Assembly (NCBI RefSeq): GCF_000967965.1
Contig: NZ_LACC01000009.1
Coordinates: 1-64,000, forward strand
DNA length: 64,000 nt
Direction of reading: 5' to 3'
Source of the DNA: Pseudomonas fluorescens
GTDB lineage: Bacteria; Pseudomonadota; Gammaproteobacteria; Pseudomonadales; Pseudomonadaceae
A model generated the notes under the pieces. It saw only the letters and a list, made by a program, of their open reading frames with translations. It did no database searches and was not told where the DNA came from. Positions 25,031 through 32,430 of this stretch are shown here, in pieces; the stretch's first letter is position 1, and every line of letters begins with the position of its first letter. A program made the translations under genes and the position numbers.

Positions 25031-25588
25031 ATGCGTATCTTCAAGCAGCTCCTGCTCCTTGTCGCGGGGCTTTTGGCAAGCAACCTCTCCCTGGAGGCAA
25101 TCAGCGGTGGCAGCCCAGGTCAAAATCCTTACCCGGCTGTTCTGGTCAGTGGGCAGCCACAGCAATGCGGGCAATTCCACCATTCCCACACGGGCCCGTT
25201 TCATATGGGAAACCGGCATTTCGTATCAATGAACAACCGACATTTCGCACCAATGAACAACCGGCATTTCGTACCAATGAACAACCGACATTTCGTACCA
25301 ATGAACAACCGGCATTTCGTACCAATGAACAACCAGCATTTCGTACCAATCAACAACCAGCATTTCGTACCAATCAACAACCAGCATTTCGTACCAATAG
25401 ATAACCGGCATTTCGTACCAATGGATAACCGGCATTTCATACCGATCCACCGGATGGACAGCTTCAAGGTGATCAGAGGGCCCGGGGTCAGCGATCAGCC
25501 CTTCGGTTCCAGGCACGTTCACTTTGTGCGCCACTTCGATCCGCGGACGGGGCAGTTTCTGAGTCAACCGGCAACATCCGGGAGGTAA
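25031..25588 (+). CDS. Exported protein with ten tandem 8-residue repeats
   Basis: 185 residues with a strong GGAGG eight bases before the ATG. An N-terminal signal peptide (RIFKQLLLLVAGLLASNLSL) is followed by a linker with one Cys. Residues 59-138 are ten copies of an 8-mer of the type (M/I)NN(R/Q)HFVP. The C-terminal 40 residues (SFKVIRGPGVSDQPFG) are non-repetitive. One His per repeat suggests a metal- or surface-binding role, but this is a guess. It lies inside the tRNA-Leu island scar and its 3' end overlaps the integrase relic in another frame. I know no family for it. Confidence 0.65.
   Translation: MRIFKQLLLLVAGLLASNLSLEAISGGSPGQNPYPAVLVSGQPQQCGQFHHSHTGPFHMGNRHFVSMNNRHFAPMNNRHFVPMNNRHFVPMNNRHFVPMNNQHFVPINNQHFVPINNQHFVPIDNRHFVPMDNRHFIPIHRMDSFKVIRGPGVSDQPFGSRHVHFVRHFDPRTGQFLSQPATSGR
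25205..25444. repeat. 24-bp tandem repeat array (10 units) inside a coding region
   Basis: Ten head-to-tail 24-bp units, each of the form ATGAACAACCGGCATTTCG plus five bases. The central units are nearly identical at DNA level, so the array is young or being homogenised. Since 24 is a multiple of three, unit gain or loss keeps the frame. Confidence 0.95.
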
Positions 25589-25674
25589 TGGACCAGCTTG
25601 GTCACACCACCGTAGTGATGACTGAGCAATACATCCGCAACCGCAAAGGGAGGAAGGTGACGTCTACAAAATAG
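25561..25674 (+). pseudogene. C-terminal relic of a tyrosine integrase
   Basis: The frame reads ESTGNIREVMDQLGHTTVVM and then TEQYIRNRKGRKVTSTK before TAG at 25672. LGHTT followed after about nine residues by Y is the end of a phage-type tyrosine recombinase (LGH box and nucleophile Tyr). Everything upstream of the last ~38 codons is gone, replaced by the repeat-protein gene in another frame. Its position, 12 bp from the repeat at tRNA-Leu and pointing at it, is where an island integrase normally sits. Confidence 0.82.
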
Positions 25675-25686
25675 GAATTGCGGCAA

Positions 25687-25729
25687 GAAAAAACTAAGGG
25701 CCTGCATGAGGTATCTCACGCAAGCCCTT
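25687..25729 (-). terminator. Terminator of tRNA-Leu
   Basis: On the minus strand: AAGGGCTTGC, a 14-base loop, GCAGGCCCTT, then AGTTTTTTC. It starts 9 bp after the tRNA CCA end. Confidence 0.85.
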
Positions 25730-25795
25730 GATATTCATGGTGCCCGAAGCCGGAATCGAACCGGCACGCCCTTACGAGCGGGGGATTTTAAGTCC
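25687..25795. repeat. Right copy of island-flanking direct repeat (within tRNA-Leu and its terminator)
   Basis: 109 bp that include the tRNA-Leu terminator and the 3' 58 nt of the intact tRNA gene. It pairs with 24617-24724. The arrangement (intact tRNA at one end, displaced 3' fragment at the other) is the classic product of site-specific integration into a tRNA gene. Confidence 0.85.
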
Positions 25796-25824
25796 CATGC
25801 GTCTACCAGTTTCGCCATTCGGGC
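25738..25824 (-). tRNA. tRNA-Leu (UAA anticodon)
   Basis: 87 nt with encoded CCA. Acceptor GCCCGAA pairs with TTCGGGC. D-loop, long variable arm (CGCTCGTAAGGGCG) and T-arm (CCGGTTCGATTCCGG) are present. The anticodon loop reads CTTAAAA with TAA, as in class II tRNA-Leu. Its 3' end is the integration site of the remnant island. Confidence 0.96.
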
Positions 25825-25973
25825 GGTAGCGCGGTGAAGCGTCCAGGTTTTGCCAGATAACGATCTGGCAGATCTGACGCTTGTGCAGCAGAGGTGGAAA
25901 TATATACATCCCGCCCCGGTGAAGCAAGTTCGCAAATACCCTTTTCAAGACTAAATCTTGCAGGCTATTGCAA

Positions 25974-26010
25974 ATAAAAAAGCTCCGTAAATCATAGATC
26001 TACGGAGCTT
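25974..26010 (-). terminator. Terminator downstream of tRNA-Cys
   Basis: On the minus strand: AAGCTCCGTA, 11-base loop, TACGGAGCTT, then TTTTATT. It sits 10 bp after the tRNA-Cys CCA, ending the Gly-Cys tRNA transcript and implying that tRNA-Leu has its own promoter or depends on read-through. Confidence 0.85.
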
Positions 26011-26019
26011 GTTTATTAG

Positions 26020-26093
26020 TGGAGGCCGAGGTCGGAATCGAACCGGCGTAGGCGGATTTGCAATCCGCTGCATAACCATTTTGCTACTCGGCC
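26020..26093 (-). tRNA. tRNA-Cys (GCA anticodon)
   Basis: 74 nt with encoded CCA. Acceptor GGCCGAG / CTCGGCC, anticodon arm GCGGATTGCAAATCCGC with GCA, T-arm CCGGTTCGATTCCGA. It lies 46 bp downstream of tRNA-Gly in the same direction. Confidence 0.97.
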
Positions 26094-26139
26094 TCAAAAC
26101 ATTTGCTGTCAGTAGCGCGACATCAAATGCGTACAAACT

Positions 26140-26215
<76 letters not shown>

Positions 26216-26278
26216 GTCTTGGTGTGGCGCATTCTATAGAATCCAGAAGCCCCGTCAACCCCTTGATTCAAAAAAGTT

Positions 26279-26839
26279 TTATTTCTTTTCAACGTCGGTC
26301 TTCAGATGTGGCCAGGCAGCCCGCAGGTACTGGACCATCGACCACAAAGTCAGGCCGGCCGACACCATCAGCAAGGTGTAGCCCAGCAAGACCCAGAAAC
26401 TGAAATCCTTGGGATTGGCCAGCAGGATCACCAGCGCCAGCATTTGCGCGGCGGTTTTCCATTTGCCCAGGTTCGATACGGCAACGTGGGCACGAGCGCC
26501 CAGTTCGGCCATCCATTCGCGCAGTGCCGAGACGACAATCTCGCGACCGATGATCACGGCAGCTGGCAGCGTGAGCCACAGGTTGCCGTGTTCCTGCACC
26601 AACAGGACCAATGCAACCGCTACCATCAGCTTGTCGGCAACCGGATCGAGGAAAGCCCCGAACGGTGTGCTTTGTTCCAGGCGGCGGGCCAGGTACCCGT
26701 CCAGCCAGTCGGTCGCGGCAGCGAATGCGAAGACCGAGGCGGAGGCCATGTAGCTCCACTGGTAAGGCAGGTAGAACAGCAAAATGAAGATCGGTATGAG
26801 CAGAACGCGTAGAACGGTAATCAGATTAGGGATATTCAT
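26279..26839 (-). CDS. pgsA: CDP-diacylglycerol--glycerol-3-phosphate 3-phosphatidyltransferase
   Basis: Makes phosphatidylglycerophosphate, the committed step of phosphatidylglycerol and cardiolipin synthesis, in the inner membrane. The start is [16 protein letters not shown] (186 aa); a GTG two codons earlier is possible. The CDP-alcohol phosphotransferase motif is complete ([13 protein letters not shown], then [11 protein letters not shown]). About four or five hydrophobic helices. It lies 32 bp after uvrC in the order gacA-uvrC-pgsA-tRNAs, which as I recall is conserved in Pseudomonas. Confidence 0.96.
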   Translation of the reverse strand: MNIPNLITVLRVLLIPIFILLFYLPYQWSYMASASVFAFAAATDWLDGYLARRLEQSTPFGAFLDPVADKLMVAVALVLLVQEHGNLWLTLPAAVIIGREIVVSALREWMAELGARAHVAVSNLGKWKTAAQMLALVILLANPKDFSFWVLLGYTLLMVSAGLTLWSMVQYLRAAWPHLKTDVEKK

Positions 26840-26871
26840 CGGCACAACTGGCTACGAGGTGAGGGGGCATT

Positions 26872-28695
26872 CTACTCGCTGTGCAGATTTGCATAAATCA
26901 ACTCTGCGAGCTTTTTACTGATCCCGGGGGCTTTGGCAATTTCTTCGATGCTTGCACGAGACAGCTCCTGCAATCCACCAAAATGTTTCAACAGATCACG
27001 CCGACGTGTGGGTCCGACGCCGGCGACGCCTTCCAGTGTAGACGTCCGACGGGTTTTTCCACGCCGGGCGCGGTGCCCGGTAATGGCAAACCGGTGGGCT
27101 TCGTCGCGAATCTGCTGGATCAGGTGCAGCGCGGGAGAATCGCCGCGCAACGTGAATTCATGTGCAGCGTCGTTCAGGTACAGGGTTTCGAAACCGGCCT
27201 TTCGCGTCGCGCCTTTTGCCACGCCCAGCAGAATCAGGTCAGGTACGGACAATTCATCGAGCACGTCGCGGGCCATGGACAACTGACCTTTACCGCCATC
27301 CACCAGCAGGATATCCGGCAGCTTGCCCTCCCCGTCCTTCAGTTTGCTGAAGCGTCGGGTCAGCGCCTGGTGCATCGCCGCGTAATCATCGCCGGGCGTA
27401 ACGCCCTCGATGTTGTACCGGCGGTAATCGGCCTTGATCGGACCTTCGGGGCCGAAGACCACGCAGGACGCCACCGTCGCCTCGCCACTGGAGTGGCTGA
27501 TGTCGTAGCACTCAAGGCGCTGCGGAGGCTCATCGAGCTTCAGCACCTCGGCCAGCGCATCGAAGCGCGCCGTAATGTGCTGACGATTCGCCAGGCGCGC
27601 ACTCAGTGCCTGCTCGGCATTGGTCACCGCCAATTGCTGCCAGCGCGCCCGCGTACCCCGCACGCGATGGCTGATGGTCAGTTCACGACCGCGCAGCTCG
27701 TCGATGGCGGCGATCAGTGTGGGAAAGTCATCGTGGACCACATTGACGATCAGTTCGCTGGGCAAGTCGCGTTCAGGACTGCTGATGAAGTACTGACCGA
27801 GAAACGCGGCCATGACTTCAGAAACGTCTTCTTCAATACCGACCTGAGGGAAGAAGTTCTTGCTGCCCAGTACCCGCCCGCCCCGCACACTGATCAGGTG
27901 AACACAGGCGCCGCCCGGATTGACGAAGGCGGCAATCACGTCGACGTCCCCAGTCCCGCCTTCCATGCTCTGTTGATCCTGGACCCGGCGCAGTAACGCA
28001 ATCTGGTCCCGCAACTCGGCTGCTCGCTCGAATTCGAGATTGATCGCCGCCTCTTCCATCCCGGCGGACAACTCGTCAGTCAGTGCATTGCTGCGCCCTT
28101 CAAGAAACATCACCGAATGGCGTACATCCTCGGCGTACACCTGGGGTTCCACCAGCCCGACACAGGGCGCCTTGCAGCGTTTGATCTGGTATTGCAGGCA
28201 AGGGCGCGTGCGGTTCTTGTAATAACTGTCTTCGCATTGGCGAACGAAAAACGTCTTTTGCAGCAGGCTCAGGCTTTCGCGGATCGCACCGGCGCTCGGG
28301 TAAGGCCCGAAGTATTTGCCTTTGGCCTTTTTCGCGCCGCGATGGATGCTCAGGCGCGGAAACTCTCCGTCGGAGAGAAAGACGTAGGGGTAGGATTTAT
28401 CGTCGCGCAGCAGGATGTTGTAGGGCGGGCGCCATTCCTTGATCAGCGTCTGCTCAAGCAGCAAGGCTTCAGTTTCGTTGGCGGTGATCGTCGTCTCGAC
28501 CTGGGCGATACGCGCTACCAGCGCGGCGGTCTTGGGGGCAAGCCCGGTCTTGCGAAAGTAACTCGACAGGCGATTCTTGAGGTTCTTCGCCTTGCCGACG
28601 TAGAGCAACCGCGCTTCGCTGTCGAACATGCGGTACACGCCGGGGCGCCCGCTAACGGTCGACAGAAAGGCGCTAGGATCAAAGGTGTCGTTCAT
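26872..28695 (-). CDS. uvrC: Excinuclease ABC subunit C
   Basis: 607-residue dual nuclease of nucleotide excision repair; it cuts on both sides of UvrAB-bound lesions. N-terminal GIY-YIG domain ([20 protein letters not shown]), cysteine-containing middle with the UvrB-binding UVR motif ([20 protein letters not shown]), C-terminal RNase H-like endonuclease ([11 protein letters not shown]), and terminal helix-hairpin-helix repeats ([16 protein letters not shown]). Its ATG is 2 bp from the gacA stop, consistent with the classical gacA-uvrC operon. Confidence 0.98.
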   Translation of the reverse strand: MNDTFDPSAFLSTVSGRPGVYRMFDSEARLLYVGKAKNLKNRLSSYFRKTGLAPKTAALVARIAQVETTITANETEALLLEQTLIKEWRPPYNILLRDDKSYPYVFLSDGEFPRLSIHRGAKKAKGKYFGPYPSAGAIRESLSLLQKTFFVRQCEDSYYKNRTRPCLQYQIKRCKAPCVGLVEPQVYAEDVRHSVMFLEGRSNALTDELSAGMEEAAINLEFERAAELRDQIALLRRVQDQQSMEGGTGDVDVIAAFVNPGGACVHLISVRGGRVLGSKNFFPQVGIEEDVSEVMAAFLGQYFISSPERDLPSELIVNVVHDDFPTLIAAIDELRGRELTISHRVRGTRARWQQLAVTNAEQALSARLANRQHITARFDALAEVLKLDEPPQRLECYDISHSSGEATVASCVVFGPEGPIKADYRRYNIEGVTPGDDYAAMHQALTRRFSKLKDGEGKLPDILLVDGGKGQLSMARDVLDELSVPDLILLGVAKGATRKAGFETLYLNDAAHEFTLRGDSPALHLIQQIRDEAHRFAITGHRARRGKTRRTSTLEGVAGVGPTRRRDLLKHFGGLQELSRASIEEIAKAPGISKKLAELIYANLHSE

Positions 28696-28697
28696 TT

Positions 28698-29339
28698 TCA
28701 GAGGCTGGCGTCGACCATGCCATGACGAACCGCCAACAGCGTCAACTCGACATCACTGCTGATCGAAAGCTTTTCGAAGATGCGGTAACGGTAGGTGTTC
28801 ACGGTTTTCGGGGACAGGCACAATTTGTCGGAAATGATCTGCACTTTCTGGCAGCCAACGATCATCAGCGCGATCTGGATTTCCCGTTCCGACAAGGCAT
28901 CGAAAGGCGAATCGTTGGTGGGCTGGAAGGACTTGATCGCCAGTTGCTGGGCAATTTGCGGGCTGATGTAGCGTTGCCCGGCAAACACCAGGCGGATGGC
29001 CTGGACCATTTCCGGCAAACCTGCCCCCTTGGTCAGGTACCCGGCCGCACCGGCCTGCAACAGCCGAGTAGGAAACGGGTCCTCTTCACACACGGTCACC
29101 GCGACGACCTTGATATCCGGATGACTGCGCAATAATTTGCGAGTGGCTTCAAGACCGCCGATACCCGGCATCTTGACGTCCATCAGCACCACATCGGGTT
29201 TCAGCTCACGCGCCTTGAGCAGGGATTCCTCACCCGACTCGGCCTGGCCGACTACTTGCAGGCCATCGATGTCAGCCAGCATTCGTGTAATGCCTGTACG
29301 AACGAGATCATGGTCATCGACTACTAGCACCCTAATCAA
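28698..29339 (-). CDS. gacA: Response regulator GacA (TTG start)
   Basis: NarL/FixJ-type regulator of the Gac/Rsm cascade, which controls secondary metabolites and biofilm through rsmX/Y/Z RNAs. 213 residues: receiver domain with phospho-acceptor Asp54 ([10 protein letters not shown]) and C-terminal LuxR helix-turn-helix ([13 protein letters not shown], then [13 protein letters not shown]). The start codon is TTG (TTGATTAGGGTG), with GAGGTG upstream; the same rare start is, to my knowledge, known for gacA in fluorescent pseudomonads. The sequence looks intact; gacA is often mutated in laboratory lines. Confidence 0.97.
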   Translation of the reverse strand: MIRVLVVDDHDLVRTGITRMLADIDGLQVVGQAESGEESLLKARELKPDVVLMDVKMPGIGGLEATRKLLRSHPDIKVVAVTVCEEDPFPTRLLQAGAAGYLTKGAGLPEMVQAIRLVFAGQRYISPQIAQQLAIKSFQPTNDSPFDALSEREIQIALMIVGCQKVQIISDKLCLSPKTVNTYRYRIFEKLSISSDVELTLLAVRHGMVDASL

Positions 29340-29436
29340 GCAGACACCTCGCGATATGGTCTTATTGGTTTGCCAGACACCTTAGCAAAAAGCATCTGGC
29401 AGACCTAGCGGAAAGCGTCAGATTAAAAGTTTCAAT

Positions 29437-29913
29437 TCATCTTGAAAGGCTTGTCGCAAGCGTGTCGCAGCAATCCAGGCCGGGGATATCCAGTTGCATC
29501 CTCAGGAAACATTCGTCCTTGCCCACCACCCTTAATCCCTTGAGCTCGTACAACGCTTGCGCCGGGTTGTTTTCGAAAACCGTCAGGCGTAACGCCGAGC
29601 GCCGTTCCTGGCGCGCCAGAGCCAATACCTGATCGATCGCCCAGGATCCGGCGCCCTGCCCACGAAACGCTTCGACGATATGCAATTCGCGGATATACAA
29701 GGCTCTGGCATCACGGCTCAGGCTGACATAACCCAGCACTTTGTCGCCCCATGCAATCACGCGGTTGTCGCGCCCGGCCCAGGCCACGTCAAACGCTTCG
29801 TCCTGCCACAACAGGTCATGCTCAATGTAGTAGCGCAGCATGCCTCTACAGGTCAGTTCGCGGGCGAATTCGAGGTCATCCGGTGTTGCCGGACGCCATT
29901 GGCGTTCCATCAT
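29437..29913 (-). CDS. GNAT-family N-acetyltransferase
   Basis: 158 residues from MMERQWRPATPDDLEFAREL. GNAT motif A is visible as LYIRELHIVEAFRGQGAGSW (acetyl-CoA pyrophosphate loop, R/QGxGxW) and motif B as RLTVFENNPAQALYELKGLRVV. Its first ATG overlaps the stop of the upstream nitrilase-type gene by four bases (ATGA), so the two are co-translated. Substrate unknown. Confidence 0.85.
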   Translation of the reverse strand: MMERQWRPATPDDLEFARELTCRGMLRYYIEHDLLWQDEAFDVAWAGRDNRVIAWGDKVLGYVSLSRDARALYIRELHIVEAFRGQGAGSWAIDQVLALARQERRSALRLTVFENNPAQALYELKGLRVVGKDECFLRMQLDIPGLDCCDTLATSLSR

Positions 29914-30668
29914 TCCAGTTCCACCGCCAATACCTCCCCGGTCCAGCCCGCGGGATTGCGCCGGGCAACCACCATCAGGTTGCCAGTACCGGAGGCGGCC
30001 GCAATCAGCGAACCGTCCGACGCCCACACTGCGCTACGTCCTGCCGACTCCCAACCACCCGTTGCACCGCCATGGTTGGCCATCAACACCACCATCGAAT
30101 GGCCAGCGGCGTAGCCCTGCAACAAGGCGGTATCCGGGTCGTAGCCTTTTTCCGTGACCAGCACACCCGCAGCATATATGCCAGCGCCTTTCAGTGCGGC
30201 CAGGGCCGCATGATCGGCATGGTTGAAATCGGCGCACACGGACAACGCAATAGTATCCACGCCGATTGTCAGAGGCTCGCCTCCCGCTCCCGGCGCAAAT
30301 ACCACCTCCTCCCCCGGATGCAGATGTTGCTTGCTGTAGACCGCGAGAGAACCATCGGCGCCGAGTATCATCGCGCCAATCAGCACCGGCGATGTGTCCG
30401 TCAGCCGAATCGGCATGCCGACGACGGCCGTCACGCCGACCTCCTTGGCAAAATCACGCAGCGGTTGCAGTACGGCCGCGTCCGGCGCAACAGCCAATTG
30501 CGCCGCAAGCCCCCGTTCATATCCGGTCAGCGACAATTCAGGGAACACCAGCAATTGCACGCCCTGCTCCGCAGCCACCTGCAAGAAAAGTTGATGTCTG
30601 GCGATGTTGCCGGCGAGATCTCCGGCGATGGAGATCGATTGCGCGGCGGCGAGGGTCAGTGCCGTCAT
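29910..30668 (-). CDS. Carbon-nitrogen hydrolase (nitrilase superfamily)
   Basis: The start is MTALTLAAAQSISIAGD (252 aa). The Glu-Lys-Cys triad is complete: Glu in VFPELSLTGYE, Lys in VYSKQHLHPGEE, Cys in ALSVCADFNH. It hydrolyses an amide or nitrile; this group includes NIT2-like and N-carbamoyl or formamidase-like enzymes, and I cannot choose between them. It is coupled to the GNAT gene, which may act on the same metabolite. Confidence 0.85.
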   Translation of the reverse strand: MTALTLAAAQSISIAGDLAGNIARHQLFLQVAAEQGVQLLVFPELSLTGYERGLAAQLAVAPDAAVLQPLRDFAKEVGVTAVVGMPIRLTDTSPVLIGAMILGADGSLAVYSKQHLHPGEEVVFAPGAGGEPLTIGVDTIALSVCADFNHADHAALAALKGAGIYAAGVLVTEKGYDPDTALLQGYAAGHSMVVLMANHGGATGGWESAGRSAVWASDGSLIAAASGTGNLMVVARRNPAGWTGEVLAVELE

Positions 30669-30827
30669 GATGCGTCCTTGTGACGATATGTTTGTTGAAG
30701 CGCAGAGTGTGTCACAACCTTCGGGGCACTCAGGCGATAGAAAGTGCCTTCGTTGGCCGATAGCATTTTCTGATTGAATCTGCGTACCGGCCTCTAGTAA
30801 GCTCGACCCATCCATCGGAGACAGACC

Positions 30828-30956
30828 ATGTTCAACACCCTCTTACAGCTTCGTACCGCCAGCGCCCTGCGCTCGGTTGCGGCTGCCCGGGTGAACGACG
30901 GTTGTGCTCCGGTCAGTTTTTATTTTGGGTATTGGTTTAGCCACTGGCGCGCCTGA
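30828..30956 (+). CDS. Aromatic-rich leader peptide 1 (42 aa)
   Basis: ATG with GGAG nine bases upstream. Near its C-terminus it reads SFYFGYWFSHWRA: seven aromatic codons (3 Phe, 2 Tyr, 2 Trp) within ten (30918-30947). The stop lies about 48 bp before a perfect GC-rich terminator at 31004. This is the layout of ribosome-mediated attenuation: starvation for aromatic aminoacyl-tRNA would stall the ribosome and prevent the terminator from forming. The gene controlled is the DAHP synthase at 31294. Confidence 0.8.
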   Translation: MFNTLLQLRTASALRSVAAARVNDGCAPVSFYFGYWFSHWRA

Positions 30957-31003
30957 TACCCACACGGCGCCCACTTTAAACGGGTCGCCACCAGAGAATT
31001 CTC

Positions 31004-31042
31004 AACCCCCGGTCGGCCTCCCGACCGGGGGTTTTGTTTTTT
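31004..31042 (+). terminator. Attenuator terminator upstream of DAHP synthase
   Basis: 13-bp perfect stem AACCCCCGGTCGG / CCGACCGGGGGTT with a CCTC loop, followed by TTGTTTTTT. It sits between the first leader frame and the second, about 250 bp before the structural gene, so it must be bypassed for expression from an upstream promoter. Confidence 0.9.
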
Positions 31043-31091
31043 CAGCCCCAAGACTTTTAGCGACACACCAGACATTCAGAGGATTCAAAAC

Positions 31092-31244
31092 ATGAACTAC
31101 GCCACTTATTACCGTTACGACAGTTTTACCGCCTGGCGATTTACCACCCTCCGCTCGGGACAGCCTGCCGCCTCCGATCGGTCACCCACAGGTGGCAAGC
31201 ACACACACGCAGCCAATCCGGCCAATTGTCGAACACCCCAGTAG
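31092..31244 (+). CDS. Second aromatic-rich short frame (50 aa)
   Basis: ATG with AGAGGA upstream. The N-terminus reads MNYATYYRYDSFTAWRF: four Tyr, two Phe and one Trp in 17 codons; the remainder is ordinary. It ends 49 bp before the DAHP synthase ATG. A weak GCGGG / CCCGC hairpin (31255-31270) follows, without a U-tract. It may be a second regulatory leader acting by stalling or by translational coupling, distinct from the classical attenuator upstream. Confidence 0.6.
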   Translation: MNYATYYRYDSFTAWRFTTLRSGQPAASDRSPTGGKHTHAANPANCRTPQ

Positions 31245-31293
31245 GGCCGAGCGCGCGGGCACGAACCCGCCACCAGCCCAGGAAGCCTTGAAT

Positions 31294-32373
31294 ATGAACT
31301 CGTCCGTCTCTGCACTGCCGCTGTCCACCTTGAGCCCTGCCAATGAAGCGCTGACCCTGCGCCTGCCCAGCTCATTGCATCTCAAACAGCAATTGCCCCT
31401 CAGCAACGCCCTGACCCGGCAAGTCACCGCCCACCGTCAGGCGGTTCGCGCGATCCTCAACGGCGAAGATTCCCGCTTGCTGGTCATCGTCGGCCCCTGC
31501 TCGATACACGATCCGAAATCAGCTCTCGAATACGCCGGCAACCTTGCCCGCCTCTCCGCCGAAGTCAGCGACGAAATGCTGCTGGTGATGCGCGCGTACG
31601 TCGAAAAACCCCGTACCACGGTTGGCTGGAAAGGCCTTGCCTACGACCCGCACCTCGATGGCAGCGATGACATGGCCGCCGGCCTGACGCTGTCCCGCGA
31701 ACTGATGCGCGAAATGCTTCGCCTGGGTTTGCCCGTTGCCACTGAACTGTTGCAACCGATGGCGGCCGGCTACCTCGACGATCTGTTGAGCTGGGTGGCG
31801 ATTGGCGCCCGGACCACGGAGTCGCAGATCCACCGGGAAATGGCCAGCGGCCTGGGCATGCCGGTAGGGTTCAAAAACGGGACTGACGGCGGTGTCGGCG
31901 TCGCCAGCGACGCCATGCGCTCCGCCGCCCATCCCCATCGCCATTTCGGTGTCGATAGCCAGGGACATCCGGCGATCATCCAAACCATGGGCAATGCGGA
32001 CACCCACCTGGTATTGCGCGGCGGCCATCGCGGGCCGAACTACGACAGCGCCAGCATTGCCCAGGTGAACAGCGACCTGACCAGGCTCAGGATTCCGGCT
32101 CGAATCATGGTCGATTGCAGTCACGCCAACAGCGGCAAAGACCCGCTGCGCCAGCCAGCCGTGTTCCAGGAGGTACTTGAACAGCGTCTGCAAGGTGATC
32201 GTTCGCTGATCGGCATGATGATCGAGAGTCATTTATTCGAGGGCTGCCAGCCGTTGGGTTCGACACTACAATACGGTGTGTCGGTGACCGATGGTTGCCT
32301 CGGTTGGGCCGGGACAGAACAGTTGTTGCTTGAGGCGGCAGATCGGCTGCGAGCCTCAAACAACGCCCGATAA
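31294..32373 (+). CDS. 3-deoxy-7-phosphoheptulonate (DAHP) synthase, class I
   Basis: First step of the shikimate pathway: PEP plus erythrose-4-phosphate to DAHP. The start is MNSSVSALPLSTLSP, with CAGGAAG upstream; 359 residues, normal for AroF/G/H-type enzymes. Landmarks: VGPCSIHD (metal Cys), YVEKPRTTVGWKG (PEP-binding KPRT), IGARTTESQIHRE, GFKNGTDG and DCSHANSGK, with the metal ligands in the C-terminal half (ESHLFEG). Two aromatic-rich leader frames and a terminator precede it. Which amino acid inhibits the enzyme cannot be read with certainty. Confidence 0.95.
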   Translation: MNSSVSALPLSTLSPANEALTLRLPSSLHLKQQLPLSNALTRQVTAHRQAVRAILNGEDSRLLVIVGPCSIHDPKSALEYAGNLARLSAEVSDEMLLVMRAYVEKPRTTVGWKGLAYDPHLDGSDDMAAGLTLSRELMREMLRLGLPVATELLQPMAAGYLDDLLSWVAIGARTTESQIHREMASGLGMPVGFKNGTDGGVGVASDAMRSAAHPHRHFGVDSQGHPAIIQTMGNADTHLVLRGGHRGPNYDSASIAQVNSDLTRLRIPARIMVDCSHANSGKDPLRQPAVFQEVLEQRLQGDRSLIGMMIESHLFEGCQPLGSTLQYGVSVTDGCLGWAGTEQLLLEAADRLRASNNAR

Positions 32374-32430
32374 TCAGCATCCTCCATGCGCCCTCCGGTC
32401 TTCATGCGAAGACTGGAGGGCAAATGACAA

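Noticed and set aside
25201-25467. Minus-strand frames and a CRISPR-like look in the tandem array
   Set aside because: Units are directly abutting with no spacers, so it is not a CRISPR. The antisense frames are open only because a 24-bp period repeats the same codons; the plus strand has the ribosome site and signal peptide.
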